A stretch of 64,000 nt of DNA from Marinobacter goseongensis (GCF_023156235.1 NZ_JAKZAI010000004.1:186001-250000); one strand, 5' to 3'. Counted from the stretch's first letter, positions 53,418-62,935 are shown. Translations and numbers: made by a program. Notes: a model not told the origin generated them from the sequence alone.

Positions 53418-54305
53418 TCACACGTAACTGGCGGCAAACACCAGACCGAGCACCACGGGCATCACCACCAGGCTGCCCAGGTTGCTGATCAGCACCAGTG
53501 AGGCCACTTTATGGGGTTCCTGCTGGTATTGCTCCGCCACCATGTAGTTCAGCACCGCCGGTGGCAGGGCGGCGAACACCCAGAGCGACGCGATCTGCAG
53601 GCCAGGCAGGTCCAGCAGGGCGATCATCGGCCACGCCAGAATCAGTCCCGACGCCGGGCAGGCGATGGCGCCGAGCATGCCCAGTTTCCAGTCCCGGAAA
53701 TCCACGTCGAGCATGCGCACCCCGAGGGCGAACAGCATCAGTGGAATACAGATACCGCCAAGCATATCCATGGATTCCAGCAGCCAGCCCGGTATCGGCA
53801 CTCCCGCCAGGTTCACCGTCAGGCCGGCAATACTGGCAAACACAATGGGCAGGCGCAGGCGCTGAATGATCGAGGTGTGGGGGTCCAGCATGTACAGGCC
53901 GACGGAGAAATGCAGCAGCATTTCCACGATGAACAGTACGATCGCGGCCGGCAGTGCTGCGTCTCCGAACGCCAGTACCAGGATAGGAATGCCCATGTTA
54001 CCGGAGTTGTTGAACATCATCGGCGGCAGGAAGGTTTTCAGGTTCAGGTCCAGCACCCGTGCCAGCGGATACAGCAACAGGCCCGATCCGAGCACGACCA
54101 CGGTGGCGGCCAGCGCCAGGCTGGCATAGTCCTGTAGCGGTGCCTGCTGATCGGCCAGCACAGCAAACACCAGCAGCGGCACAAACAGTTCCATGTTGAG
54201 CTTGTTGAGACCCTGGATATCCGGGGTACGGTAGCGACCATACAGCGCGCCACAACCGGCAATAAGAAACACCGGTAACATCGTGGACAGGATCTGACCA
54301 ATCAT
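53418..54305 (-). CDS. AEC family transporter
   Basis: A 295-residue protein with ten predicted helices in two five-helix halves. Typical signatures are LPVFLIAGCGALYGRY, LNMELFVPLLVFAVLAD, MMFNNSGNMGIPILVLAFGD and LRMLDV-like loops before a mirrored second half (PPAVLNYMVAEQY). AEC proteins include auxin-efflux carriers and bacterial malate or amino-acid permeases. The frame opens at 54470, but ATG 54305 with GGAG upstream gives the family start. It is divergent from a PatB-type lyase, so sulphur amino acids are a possible substrate, by context only. Confidence 0.85.
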   Translation of the reverse strand: MIGQILSTMLPVFLIAGCGALYGRYRTPDIQGLNKLNMELFVPLLVFAVLADQQAPLQDYASLALAATVVVLGSGLLLYPLARVLDLNLKTFLPPMMFNNSGNMGIPILVLAFGDAALPAAIVLFIVEMLLHFSVGLYMLDPHTSIIQRLRLPIVFASIAGLTVNLAGVPIPGWLLESMDMLGGICIPLMLFALGVRMLDVDFRDWKLGMLGAIACPASGLILAWPMIALLDLPGLQIASLWVFAALPPAVLNYMVAEQYQQEPHKVASLVLISNLGSLVVMPVVLGLVFAASYV

Positions 54306-54506
54306 TCTCAGGCTCCGAAAGGTTCGCCGCAACACCCGGCGGGCACAAACCGTTAGGTTCGCAAGTATCCACGGTGGTGGGCAAGTGAAACCTGCCCATG
54401 TTCGACCAAAGCCCAAGGGGGCATCGGTATCGCAAGGACAGCGGCTTGCAGCGGTCCATGCGGCTGTCACAGAATGAGGGTCGTTTCACACCAACCGGAG
54501 TAGATT

Positions 54507-55688
54507 GTGGCCACCGATTTCGACAACCCCGTCCGCCGTGAACAGACCTGTTCGGTAAAATTCGACGCCCGCAAAGCCGTTTTCGGGCGGGACGACGTGA
54601 TGCCCCTGTGGGTGGCGGACATGGACTTTGCCGCGCCGGCAGCGGTCAGTCAGGCGCTGGAAGCCCGGGCCCGGCACCCGGTGTATGGCTACACCCTGTT
54701 TCCGGACAGCCTCTATCAATCGACGATCGACTGGTTTGCCGATCGCCATGGCTGGGCCATCGAGCGAGAGTGGATTCTGATGGCGCCCGGCGTGGTGCCG
54801 TCGCTGCACGCCGCCTGTCTGGCTTTCGCTGGCGCGGGTGAGGGGGTCATTATCCAGCCCCCGGTCTATCCGCCGTTTTTCAGTTCGGTTCGACAGACCG
54901 GCCGCACCGTGATTGAGAACCCTTTGCGGGAAACGGAGGGACACTACCACATGGACCTGGCGCACCTGGAAACGTGCGCTTCCCGTGAGGATGCCCGCGT
55001 GCTGGTGCTGTGCTCCCCCCATAATCCGGTCGGACGGGTGTGGCGTGAACAGGAGCTGCAGCAGGTTCTGGACATCGCCCGGCGCCATCAGCTGGTGGTG
55101 CTGTCCGATGAAATCCATTGTGACCTGGTGTACCCCGACAAGCCCCGACATCACGTACTGGCGCGCCTCGCGGGACCGGACGATGCGCTGATCACCGCGG
55201 TCGCTCCCAGCAAAACCTTCAATATGCCGGGCCTCGGGCTGTCGGCACTGGTGGTGCCGGACCCGGCCCGCCGTCAGGCCCTCAAAGCCGTTTTTGATTC
55301 GATGCACATGAGCCAGTGCAATCCATTCAGCATTACCGGATTTGAAGCGGGTTACCGACACGGAGCGCCTTGGCTGGAGGAGTTACTGCCGTACCTTCAG
55401 GCCAACCGGGACTTCGTCGCAGAGCGCTTGCGCAGCCGCTTACCGGAGATTGCCGTGACCGAGCCGGAGGGCTGCTACCTGCTCTGGCTCGACTGCCGGG
55501 CGCTGGCGCTGCCGGATGCGGAACACAAACGCTTTTTCATTGAAGAGGCCGGTATTGGCATGAATCCCGGCATCACCTTCGGTGACGCCGGCCGTGGTTT
55601 TATGCGGATGAACATCGGCTGCCCCCGGGCGGTGCTGGCTGAGGCGCTGGAGCGCATGGAGCGGGCGCTTAGCGCAAGGTTCCGTTAA
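54507..55688 (+). CDS. MalY/PatB family PLP-dependent C-S lyase
   Basis: A 393-residue fold-type I aminotransferase-like enzyme. Markers are LPLWVADMDF-type LWVADMDFAAP, GVVPSLHAAC, CSPHNPVGRVW, SDEIHCDLVY and the PLP lysine Lys236 in APSKTFNMPGL. The family includes cystathionine beta-lyase PatB and the MalY protein. It probably releases thiol, pyruvate and ammonia from cysteine conjugates. GTG start with CCGGAG upstream. Divergent from the AEC transporter. Confidence 0.9.
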   Translation: MATDFDNPVRREQTCSVKFDARKAVFGRDDVMPLWVADMDFAAPAAVSQALEARARHPVYGYTLFPDSLYQSTIDWFADRHGWAIEREWILMAPGVVPSLHAACLAFAGAGEGVIIQPPVYPPFFSSVRQTGRTVIENPLRETEGHYHMDLAHLETCASREDARVLVLCSPHNPVGRVWREQELQQVLDIARRHQLVVLSDEIHCDLVYPDKPRHHVLARLAGPDDALITAVAPSKTFNMPGLGLSALVVPDPARRQALKAVFDSMHMSQCNPFSITGFEAGYRHGAPWLEELLPYLQANRDFVAERLRSRLPEIAVTEPEGCYLLWLDCRALALPDAEHKRFFIEEAGIGMNPGITFGDAGRGFMRMNIGCPRAVLAEALERMERALSARFR

Positions 55689-55858
55689 CAACGGCCCGAC
55701 AAGCTGTCAGCAACTTTTACAGTTGGCCTGTTGCCGAATCCCCCGAGTCATCTCAGGTGATTGTTTTCGCACCACTAAGCGTCAAACGGTACGCGGGATG
55801 CTTTTGCCATGGAGCAGTATTCATTAACGGAATACGGGGATAACCCAGGGAGGCAAGC

Positions 55859-56470
55859 ATGCCAAAATCGACACTGGCCACGTTGTTGGCTGTGGTTCTG
55901 TTTTTACCAACGCTGGCAAGTGCAGCGCTGATATCTGCCAGCTATCAGGTGAATCTGCATGGAGCAGATCCCGGATTGGTGGTGGACTCCACTGATATAG
56001 CGGCAAATCCGTTCGCTTTTGAACTGGATGCAGGTGAGAGTGAGTATTTCACTCTTTTCCGGATCTGGACCGATGAGTCGGCGGTAAACGGTGATGATCA
56101 GGTCGCGAAAGACATTTCCGTGGACTTCAATTTCACCTCGCCGGACGCGCTGTCAGGTTCTGTCACCGGTGACACGGTTGGCATCAAAGGCGGCTTCTTT
56201 GGCAGCTATCAGGCCGGCATGCTGACCTGGGATAGCGCCCTGGATCTGGCCTTCGGCGATGGCGGTCTGATGAGAGTGACTCTCTACGACGCCATGTTCA
56301 ATGAGGGCTATCTGTGGGGCACTGCAGACGGCTGGAAACACGGCGCCAAGGTGAAGGCGAAAATTGAGCTGATCACCGACGCTGCGTCCGTCCCGGAGCC
56401 GGGAACGCTGGCTCTGCTGGGGTTGGGTTTGCTGGGGCTGGGTGTGAGAGCTCGTCGCCGCACCGTCTGA
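55859..56470 (+). CDS. PEP-CTERM sorting-domain protein
   Basis: A 203-residue exported protein. A signal peptide (cleavage near ASA-ALI) is followed by a beta-rich domain with many Asp and Gly residues, and at 178-203 by the tripartite PEP-CTERM tag: VPEPGTLALLG, a Gly/Leu transmembrane stretch and the basic tail RARRR. Such proteins are cleaved by exosortase and delivered to the surface, often with exopolysaccharide. No exosortase gene is in the window. The substrate domain is not recognised. There is a short GGGAGG ribosome site. Confidence 0.9.
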   Translation: MPKSTLATLLAVVLFLPTLASAALISASYQVNLHGADPGLVVDSTDIAANPFAFELDAGESEYFTLFRIWTDESAVNGDDQVAKDISVDFNFTSPDALSGSVTGDTVGIKGGFFGSYQAGMLTWDSALDLAFGDGGLMRVTLYDAMFNEGYLWGTADGWKHGAKVKAKIELITDAASVPEPGTLALLGLGLLGLGVRARRRTV

Positions 56471-56491
56471 TCCCTGTTCTGGAACTGCGCG

Positions 56492-56516
56492 AAACCCGGG
56501 TCACACCCCGGGTTTT
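56492..56516. terminator. Terminator hairpin after the PEP-CTERM gene
   Basis: AAACCCGGG (56492-56500) pairs with CCCGGGTTT (56507-56515) around a six-base loop and is followed by a T-rich tract. It lies between the PEP-CTERM and EamA genes, which converge, and may serve both. Confidence 0.75.
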
Positions 56517-56522
56517 GTTGTT

Positions 56523-57479
56523 TTAGCGGTCGGGAGCTTGCTGCGGTGTGTGGGCGTTCGCTGCCGCTGTTGGTTTGCCCGCAAGGGTGGCCAGATACAA
56601 CCCGGCAAGAATCAGCAGACCACCCACGATGTGGAAAAGCCCCAGCCGTTCGTCCAGAAACAGGCCGGCCATGACGGAGGCAAATACCGGGGTCAGATAC
56701 ATGAACATGGCGGCCCGCGCCGGTCCGATCCGGTGTACACCGAAGTTCCAGAAGGCATAGGCAAGAATGCCGGGGAAAAACGCGAAATACAGCAGTGGCA
56801 TGAGGGTGGCCTGGCCGAGCTCAAAGCCGCCTTTGAACACCAGCAACTCGACCAGATAGAACGGCAGAATGATCAGTGTGCCCAGGGCTATCTGGGTGGT
56901 CAGAAACGTCAGCGCCGGCAGTGGCACTGCCTGGCGCCGCAGCAGAACCGAGAACAGGCCCCAGCTGGCCACGGCGGCCACCATGATCAGATCACCGGGC
57001 TGGGCTTCCAGGTTCAGCAGCACGGAAAACCGGCCGCGGGCGACCACGGTGAGGATACCCAGCACCGCCAGCGCGATCCCCAGCACCTGCACGGGCCGGG
57101 TGCGGTCACCGAGCAGCAACCAGGCCAGCAACGCGATAAAAATGGGAATGGTGGCGTTGATCAACGCGATGTTGGTGGCTGTGGTGGTGATGGCGGCGTA
57201 GTACAGCAGGGAGTTGAACGCCGCCACGCTGAAGGTAGCCAGTGCCACCATGGACCCCAGATACTGCCGGATGACCCGGCGGTGGCGCAGCATGCCGGGC
57301 AGACCGAAAGGCAGCAAAACCGTCAGCGCAATGACCCAGCGCCAGAACGACATGGACAGAGGCGGGATACTCTCAATGGTGCCCTTGGCAACGACGGCGT
57401 TACCGGCCCAGAACAGCGGGGTCAGCACCAGGCCCGCGTAGGCCAGCCATAACGACTTTGACGATTGCATGGGTGCCAT
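56523..57479 (-). CDS. DMT superfamily (EamA) transporter
   Basis: A protein of about 318 residues with ten helices in two EamA repeats. Signatures are LTPLFWAGNAVVAKGTIESI at the start and AYAFWNFGVHRIGPARAA with LTPVFASVMAGLFLDERL in the second half. Probable metabolite exporter of unknown substrate. The frame is open to 57602, but Met at 57479 (or 57470) starts the first helix region, with AGGAG some distance upstream. It is not closely similar to the other EamA protein in the window. Confidence 0.88.
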   Translation of the reverse strand: MAPMQSSKSLWLAYAGLVLTPLFWAGNAVVAKGTIESIPPLSMSFWRWVIALTVLLPFGLPGMLRHRRVIRQYLGSMVALATFSVAAFNSLLYYAAITTTATNIALINATIPIFIALLAWLLLGDRTRPVQVLGIALAVLGILTVVARGRFSVLLNLEAQPGDLIMVAAVASWGLFSVLLRRQAVPLPALTFLTTQIALGTLIILPFYLVELLVFKGGFELGQATLMPLLYFAFFPGILAYAFWNFGVHRIGPARAAMFMYLTPVFASVMAGLFLDERLGLFHIVGGLLILAGLYLATLAGKPTAAANAHTPQQAPDR

Positions 57480-57555
57480 ATGAGTAGTTCGGCTCCTGTT
57501 GCGGCGTTCGTGCCCCGGGGTGCGAGCCCGGAACACGTCGGAAGCCGATAGCATA

Positions 57556-58872
57556 CTACTCGCCGGGCACTTCTGCCTCCGTACCAACGTGGTAGGCGGC
57601 AAAACCGGCCATCACCACCTGGTCCACCGCCATCCCGATGATGCGCCCGTCACTGATGGCGCGTATCGGATGCTGGGCGTTGGTGATGGGGTCTGCCACA
57701 TAGCCCAGCACTTCGCCTTCGCTGACCCGGGCGCCAAGATCCACCTCGCTGAACAGAATGCCGCCGTTCGGCACTCGCACCCAGTTGGAGTCGTAGTAGA
57801 CCGGCTCGGGGTCACCCCAGACAAACATCCGCGAAATCATGCCTTCCTTGTCCAGCAGGCTGGTGAGGCTGTTCACACCGGCATCGATCTGATGCTCCTG
57901 GATGCGGTGAGATTCACCGGCTTCCATGGTCACGGTGCGGATGCCGGCGTCGACGGCGGCGGTGCGCAGCATGCCGGACGATCCGGTGCTGTGCACGACC
58001 GCCATGCGATCAAAGCCACGGGTGAATGCGGCCACGTCCGGGTTGTTCATGTCCGCGCGAAGTTGCGGCAGGTTGGTCCGTTTCTGGGAACCGGTGTGGA
58101 TATCCACCAGCATGTCGCATTTGCGAATCACGTTCTCGAACAGCGAGTACGCGATACGATCTGCCAGGCTGCCGTCCGGGCTACCTGGGAAATGGCGATT
58201 GAGATCCCGACGATCCGGCAGGTAGCGGGTGGCCTGCTGGAATCCCGGCAGGTTGACGATGGGAATACCGACGACCCGTCCGGACAGTTTTTCCGGATTG
58301 AGGTCGTACACCGTGCGGCGCACAATCTCGATACCGTTGAGCTCGTCCCCATGAACGGCGGCGGTCAGGCACAGGGTGGGGCCGGGGTTGACGCCATTGA
58401 CCACCAGCACGGGGGTGGGCTGGGACAGGCCGGCGATCTGGATATTCGGTGACCAGGACAGCCGGGTCGACGTGCCGGGCCGGACTTCGGAGCCCAGCAC
58501 CGCAAAGGCGGTGGCCTGCTCCGGTACCGGAGCGTCGGTTGCTTCTGCTGCCTCGCCTGGCGGTTCCGGTACAGTTGCGATGTCTTTGAGATCGATGTCG
58601 GGAGCCACCTTGGCCGGCTCGTCTGTGTTGGCGCCTTCCGGCGGTTCGTCCTGTGAGGGGTTTTTGCGTGCCGCCCTGGGTGTCGCCTCCCGCAGCGGCA
58701 GAGAATTTTCTACGTCTTCGACGCTTTCATCCTCAGCCAGTTCGGCAACCAGCACCTCCCTGTCGCTGATTTCCTGGTCAGCCAGCGCTGGCTGGGCGGC
58801 AGTCAGCGCCGCTGCAGTCAGAGTGCCAGCCAGTAGGGTGTATGACAGGTTGTTGAACCGGTTAAACAGCAT
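57556..58872 (-). CDS. Exported succinylglutamate desuccinylase/aspartoacylase-like (M14) deacylase
   Basis: A 438-residue protein. A signal peptide (to about 31) and a long acidic Pro/Glu-rich region (about 35-120) precede a zinc hydrolase domain. Zinc ligands are His174 and Glu177 in AAVHGDELNGIE and His259 in VDIHTGSQKR, with DRRDLNRHFPG as the arginine motif and the later MEAGES supplying the catalytic Glu. The C-terminal barrel has LGARVSEGEVLGYV. It probably hydrolyses an N-acyl or amide substrate in the periplasm. Similar proteins are often annotated as AstE/AspA-like; the substrate is unknown. Confidence 0.85.
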   Translation of the reverse strand: MLFNRFNNLSYTLLAGTLTAAALTAAQPALADQEISDREVLVAELAEDESVEDVENSLPLREATPRAARKNPSQDEPPEGANTDEPAKVAPDIDLKDIATVPEPPGEAAEATDAPVPEQATAFAVLGSEVRPGTSTRLSWSPNIQIAGLSQPTPVLVVNGVNPGPTLCLTAAVHGDELNGIEIVRRTVYDLNPEKLSGRVVGIPIVNLPGFQQATRYLPDRRDLNRHFPGSPDGSLADRIAYSLFENVIRKCDMLVDIHTGSQKRTNLPQLRADMNNPDVAAFTRGFDRMAVVHSTGSSGMLRTAAVDAGIRTVTMEAGESHRIQEHQIDAGVNSLTSLLDKEGMISRMFVWGDPEPVYYDSNWVRVPNGGILFSEVDLGARVSEGEVLGYVADPITNAQHPIRAISDGRIIGMAVDQVVMAGFAAYHVGTEAEVPGE

Positions 58873-59097
58873 AATTCCTCACAGATCGTCAGCCAGTCAG
58901 GGCACATTCCCGGAACCGGCATCGTAAACGGTCACTAGGATAAAGCGCCCCTGCGAACATGAATACGGCTGTGACAAAGGTTTAATGCCACCTTCATGAA
59001 GTCTTTGTTTATTTCCGCAAAATGGCGTAATACATACATCTACAGGCGCCGTTTTACGTTCCTGTGACATTTATACGTGCTGAAGGGAGTGAACTGT

Positions 59098-59256
59098 ATG
59101 GATCTTTTGCGAATTCTGGTTGCGATTTTGTTACCGCCGTTAGGCGTGTTTCTACAGGTAGGTATTGGTAAGCATTTCTGGATCAACATCCTGTTGACCC
59201 TTCTCGGCTACATTCCCGGCATTGTGCACGCGGTCTATATCATCGCCAAAAAATAG
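59098..59256 (+). CDS. YqaE/Pmp3 family small membrane protein (UPF0057)
   Basis: A 52-residue protein with two transmembrane helices. The first includes ILLPPLGVFLQVGIG, and the second is WINILLTLLGYIPGIVHAVY, followed by the tail IIAKK. These are the characteristic Pmp3 family motifs (PPxGVFLxxG and TxLGYIPGIxHA). Such peptides affect membrane potential and salt or stress tolerance. AGGGAG eight bases before the ATG supports translation. It stands alone, with an independent leader of about 225 bases. Confidence 0.92.
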   Translation: MDLLRILVAILLPPLGVFLQVGIGKHFWINILLTLLGYIPGIVHAVYIIAKK

Positions 59257-59268
59257 GCGACAGCGACC

Positions 59269-59289
59269 AGCCCGGGTACGCCCCGGGCT
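59269..59289. terminator. Hairpin between the Pmp3-like and Nudix-MBL genes
   Basis: AGCCCGGG (59269-59276) pairs with CCCGGGCT (59282-59289) around a five-base loop, between convergent genes. It lacks a T-run, so termination is probable but weak. Confidence 0.5.
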
Positions 59290-59292
59290 CAG

Positions 59293-60933
59293 TCAGAGGT
59301 TCTCTCCGGTCACCGACCAGACACTGTTCTTCTCCCGGGCTTTGCCATCCGCCTTCAGTTTCACCAGATGGGCCAGTGCCGAGCGGGCGGCAAGGCCGTG
59401 AATCGCCGCCGGCACGTCGTCGTAGGCCACCGCCGTCAGATCTTTCAGGGTCACTGGCGCAAGCTGCGCCAGAGCCTTGGCTACTTTGTGCTCCCGCGCC
59501 AGACGATGGGTGATCAGGTAGTCGATCACCGCCTCCGGATGTCCCATCAGAAAGCCGTGGGCCGGTGCAATGAAACGAATGGATTCCGCCAGCAGGTCGT
59601 ACAGCGCTTCCAGATACGCTTTCATATCTCCGTCGGTTGGATTGATCACCACCGTGGAGCCTTGCATGATGTGATCGCCGGAAAACAGCAGTTGCTGATC
59701 CAGCAGTAAATAGCAGATGTGATTCGATGCGTGACCCGGGGTATGAAGGGTCTTCAGGATGCCGGCCTCGGTGACGATGAGATCACCGTGTTCCGGTTGG
59801 TCATCGGGTGCAAACGTTTGGTCCTGAGACGCCCCCGCGGGTGCCGACAGCCCGAACACCCGGCAGTCGGTACGGGCTTTCAGCGCCGCTGTGGCCGGCG
59901 AATGATCCAGATGGGTGTGGGTTACCACCACCTGATCAATGACCCCGCCGGTCAGTTCCAGAATGCGCTCGATATGAGCCGCATGGTCCGGACCGGGATC
60001 CAGCACGGTGAACCGCTCATGACCGATCAGATAAGTGTTGGTGCCGGGCCCGGTCATCATCCCGGGGTTCGGCGCTGTTAAGCGGATCACCCCGGCCGCC
60101 ACTTCCACCGGCTGCCCCGGCACGATCTCCGCGTGGGTCGAGCCCTCCCCCTCCGGATCCAGTTTTGCAGCTTCGTCATAAGCCGGCGAACCCGGCTCCA
60201 GCATGACCTGCTGGCCTTTTTTCAGCGCCGGCCAGGGCTGATCGGGGAACGGCTCTGGTGGGTTGGCGTGGGCATAGCGCATGACCGCTTCGGTGGACTC
60301 GAAACTGCTGAGTATCCGCAACGTGCGGATCGTTGGCAGCCCTAGCAAACGCTTGCCGTCGCGGTGCTCTGCCAACGCATCGGCCGGACTCATCCACACA
60401 TGATCGATGGTCTCCACGCCATCATGGCAGGCGGTCTGGTCTGCGGGCGCCACGGTCACGAAAAACCGGGTATCGAACCTCCGTGGCGGTCCCGGCGGCG
60501 TGATCCAGTGCCCCAGATAGGCCAGCCGATCCAGCGGAATGGCCAATTCGTGCTGAGCACACAACTGCGCCAGTGACCGCTCACCGGCGAACAGCGCTTG
60601 GCGCTCTTTGTGTACTGGGTGGTGGCCACCGATGGTGGCCCCGTCTGCGTCCACCGCCAGCAGAATCCCGGCCTCCTCGAAACACTCCCGCACCGCGGCC
60701 AGCATGTAATCCGCACCGCCCTCATCCAGACTCAGGGTCTGACTGATCTGCGCATCCGCCGGCCCCAGAGCATGTTCCCGCGCCAACGGTTCCTGCTGAT
60801 CCACGGCACCGCCCGGAAACACGTAATAGCCAGGCAGGAACACCGCATCCCAGGTACGTTGAAGCAGCAGCACCTGCAGACCTTCTGTGGTGTCGCGTGT
60901 CAGAACCAGTGTGGCAGCAGGGCGAATATCCAT
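59293..60933 (-). CDS. Nudix / metallo-beta-lactamase fusion protein
   Basis: A 546-residue two-domain protein. Residues 1-235 are a Nudix domain: the core box is GGADYMLAAVRECFEEAGI (72-90), keeping RExxEExG but with Ala where the consensus has the first Glu. Residues 270-546 are a LACTB2-like MBL domain with THTHLDH (338-344), TPGHASNH, SGDHIM and APAHG, all metal ligands intact. Such fusions probably act on a nucleotide- or CoA-linked substrate, or on RNA. The frame opens at 61017, but ATG 60933 begins the Nudix fold. The activity is not assigned. Confidence 0.85.
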   Translation of the reverse strand: MDIRPAATLVLTRDTTEGLQVLLLQRTWDAVFLPGYYVFPGGAVDQQEPLAREHALGPADAQISQTLSLDEGGADYMLAAVRECFEEAGILLAVDADGATIGGHHPVHKERQALFAGERSLAQLCAQHELAIPLDRLAYLGHWITPPGPPRRFDTRFFVTVAPADQTACHDGVETIDHVWMSPADALAEHRDGKRLLGLPTIRTLRILSSFESTEAVMRYAHANPPEPFPDQPWPALKKGQQVMLEPGSPAYDEAAKLDPEGEGSTHAEIVPGQPVEVAAGVIRLTAPNPGMMTGPGTNTYLIGHERFTVLDPGPDHAAHIERILELTGGVIDQVVVTHTHLDHSPATAALKARTDCRVFGLSAPAGASQDQTFAPDDQPEHGDLIVTEAGILKTLHTPGHASNHICYLLLDQQLLFSGDHIMQGSTVVINPTDGDMKAYLEALYDLLAESIRFIAPAHGFLMGHPEAVIDYLITHRLAREHKVAKALAQLAPVTLKDLTAVAYDDVPAAIHGLAARSALAHLVKLKADGKAREKNSVWSVTGENL

Positions 60934-61157
60934 AGACGTTCCGTTGTTAATTCTTGAGTGCGCTGACAAGGTTAGAACGAGGGTAGGAAAGTCCTTTCCT
61001 GCCCTCACCACCTCCAAGTCAAAAGGCGCATGAGTTCAAACGCAAGATAACCCATTTCTGGCAGAGCGTCCCGAGATGACCACTAAAGTCCAAGAGCGTA
61101 TGATTCCGCTCTCACCCGAACTCGCACTCGCACTCGCACAGAAACAGGTACCCGACC

Positions 61158-61583
61158 TTGGCTCGTATAAAGCTTTCATTCCCGGACGACGTGTTTTGTT
61201 TTGAAACCCGGATGCCCGTCCGCATCACCGACATCAATGGCGCCAACCATCTGGGAAACGACGCACTGATTTCCATGCTCTCCGAAGCGCGGGCCCAGTT
61301 TCTGGTGAAGTACGGTATCCAGGAGGCCGACCAGAACGGTGTGGGTATTATCGTGACGGACCTGGCCACCATGTACCAGTCGGAATCCTTCTTCCCGGAA
61401 ATGCTGCGGTTTGAAGTGGGGCTGATGGACTTCAACAAGTACGGTGGCGATTTCGTGTTCCGTGTAAGCAAAGCCGACAGCGGGCAGCCGGTGGCTCTGG
61501 CCAAGTACGGTTTTGTGTTCTTCAATTACCAGCGCAAGACCGTGGTGCCGATGCCGGAGGCGTTCCGCTCACGCTTTGACTGA
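61158..61583 (+). CDS. Hotdog-fold thioesterase
   Basis: A 141-residue 4HBT-like protein. The active-site region is VRITDINGANHLGNDALISM, in which Asn and His replace the usual YxxxD pattern, followed by EARAQFLVKYG and the central strand YQSESFFPEMLRF. It probably hydrolyses acyl-CoA. The start is TTG 61158, which preserves the family N-terminus; ATG 61211 would remove a strand. The end overlaps the convergent MATE gene by 15 bases. Confidence 0.78.
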   Translation: MARIKLSFPDDVFCFETRMPVRITDINGANHLGNDALISMLSEARAQFLVKYGIQEADQNGVGIIVTDLATMYQSESFFPEMLRFEVGLMDFNKYGGDFVFRVSKADSGQPVALAKYGFVFFNYQRKTVVPMPEAFRSRFD

Positions 61584-62897
61584 GCGCTGCAGTTTGGCCA
61601 TGCCGGCACGATAGAAGGTATAGGCCATGGTGCCGGCCAGCAGATTGCCCAGCAGCGCGCCGCTCATCAGTCCGGTCAGATCGCCCAGCCGGGCCCCGAC
61701 CCACAGCAGCGGCAGAAAACACACGAACAGTCGCAGCGTGGATACCAGCAGTGCCCGCAGCGACAGCCCCAGGGCATTGCACACCGACACCATCAGCATG
61801 CACACCCCCAGCCCGCTGTAACTCAGCGGCACCCGCACCAGATAGTTACCCAACACCTCTTGCACCTCGGCGTCGCTGGTGAACAGTTGCGCCACCAGCC
61901 CGGAGGCCAGTACCCAGATCAGTCCGATGGCCAGCTGCCAGGCCACCACAAAGCGCACCGCCAGCCGCACCAGCGTGCGGATCTGGCCAATGTCACCGGC
62001 GCCCAGCATGCGCCCGATCATCGGCGGCATCGACATGGTCAGCGCCAGTACCACCACAATCGAGAAAAACTCGAGCCGCGTGCCCAGTCCCCAGGCAGCC
62101 ACCGCCGCCGAGCCGAATCCTGCCACCAATGCAGTGGCCAGCATGGCCGCCGCCGGCGGCATCAGTTGACTGACCATGGCGGGTGCCATGATGCCGTTGA
62201 GCTGCTTCAGGGTGTTGAGCAGATTCAGCTGGCGCAGCTCAAAGCTGATCCAGTGTCGCTTTAGCAGCGCCGGGTAAATGATCAGCGCGCCGATGCCGAA
62301 GGCGGTAATGGTTGCCCAGGCCGCCCCCGGCAGGCCCCAGTCAAAGACAAAGATATACAACGGATCAAGGGCAATGTTGAGCAGGCTGGTGGCGATCATC
62401 AGGTAGCCGGGCAAACGGGTGTCGCCGTGGGAGCGGCACACGCTGTATCCGAAATAGAGCATGGCGCCGGTCCACGCCGATACCAGCCAGGGCGCCCAGT
62501 ATTGGTTGATCACCGGCCGCAGGGCGGCTTCCGCGCCCAGCAGGTTCAGAATAGGGCCCTGCAACAGCCACACCGAGGCACACAACAACAACGCGAGACT
62601 GGCACCCACCGTGATCACCAGACCGCCCAGCCGCTGGGCGCGCAGGTCATCACCCTGACCAAGGGTGCGGGAGATAATGGCGGTGGTGGCAATGCCGAGA
62701 CCCACGTACATACCGCTGACCAGCTGTTGCATGGGCACGGTAAAGCCGAGGGCGGCCAGCGGATCACGACCAAGCTGGCCGACAAACACGCTGTCGGCCA
62801 ACTGGAAGGTCATCAGTGAGAGCACCCCGAACAACATGGGCCAGGTCATGGTGAAGAGCTGGCGGGCAAGGGAGGGGGTGTCGGGTGCGTTACTCAC
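61569..62897 (-). CDS. MATE family efflux transporter
   Basis: A 442-residue protein with twelve helices in two bundles, the MATE pattern: FTMTWPMLFGVLSLMTFQLA at the start, DSVFVGQLGRDPLAALGFTV, and a homologous second half with GFGSAAVAAWGLGTRLEFF. MATE proteins export drugs and cations using Na+ or H+. Resembles the DinF/NorM branch. Start is GTG 62897; the ribosome site is weak. Confidence 0.92.
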   Translation of the reverse strand: MSNAPDTPSLARQLFTMTWPMLFGVLSLMTFQLADSVFVGQLGRDPLAALGFTVPMQQLVSGMYVGLGIATTAIISRTLGQGDDLRAQRLGGLVITVGASLALLLCASVWLLQGPILNLLGAEAALRPVINQYWAPWLVSAWTGAMLYFGYSVCRSHGDTRLPGYLMIATSLLNIALDPLYIFVFDWGLPGAAWATITAFGIGALIIYPALLKRHWISFELRQLNLLNTLKQLNGIMAPAMVSQLMPPAAAMLATALVAGFGSAAVAAWGLGTRLEFFSIVVVLALTMSMPPMIGRMLGAGDIGQIRTLVRLAVRFVVAWQLAIGLIWVLASGLVAQLFTSDAEVQEVLGNYLVRVPLSYSGLGVCMLMVSVCNALGLSLRALLVSTLRLFVCFLPLLWVGARLGDLTGLMSGALLGNLLAGTMAYTFYRAGMAKLQRSVKA

Positions 62898-62935
62898 TGG
62901 TTGACAGGTGCTCGAATCGGAACGTGAAGGGCGCC

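Noticed and set aside
61121..61138. CTCGCA repeated three times before the thioesterase
   Set aside because: It is too short to be a meaningful tandem repeat; it could be slippage but nothing supports a function.
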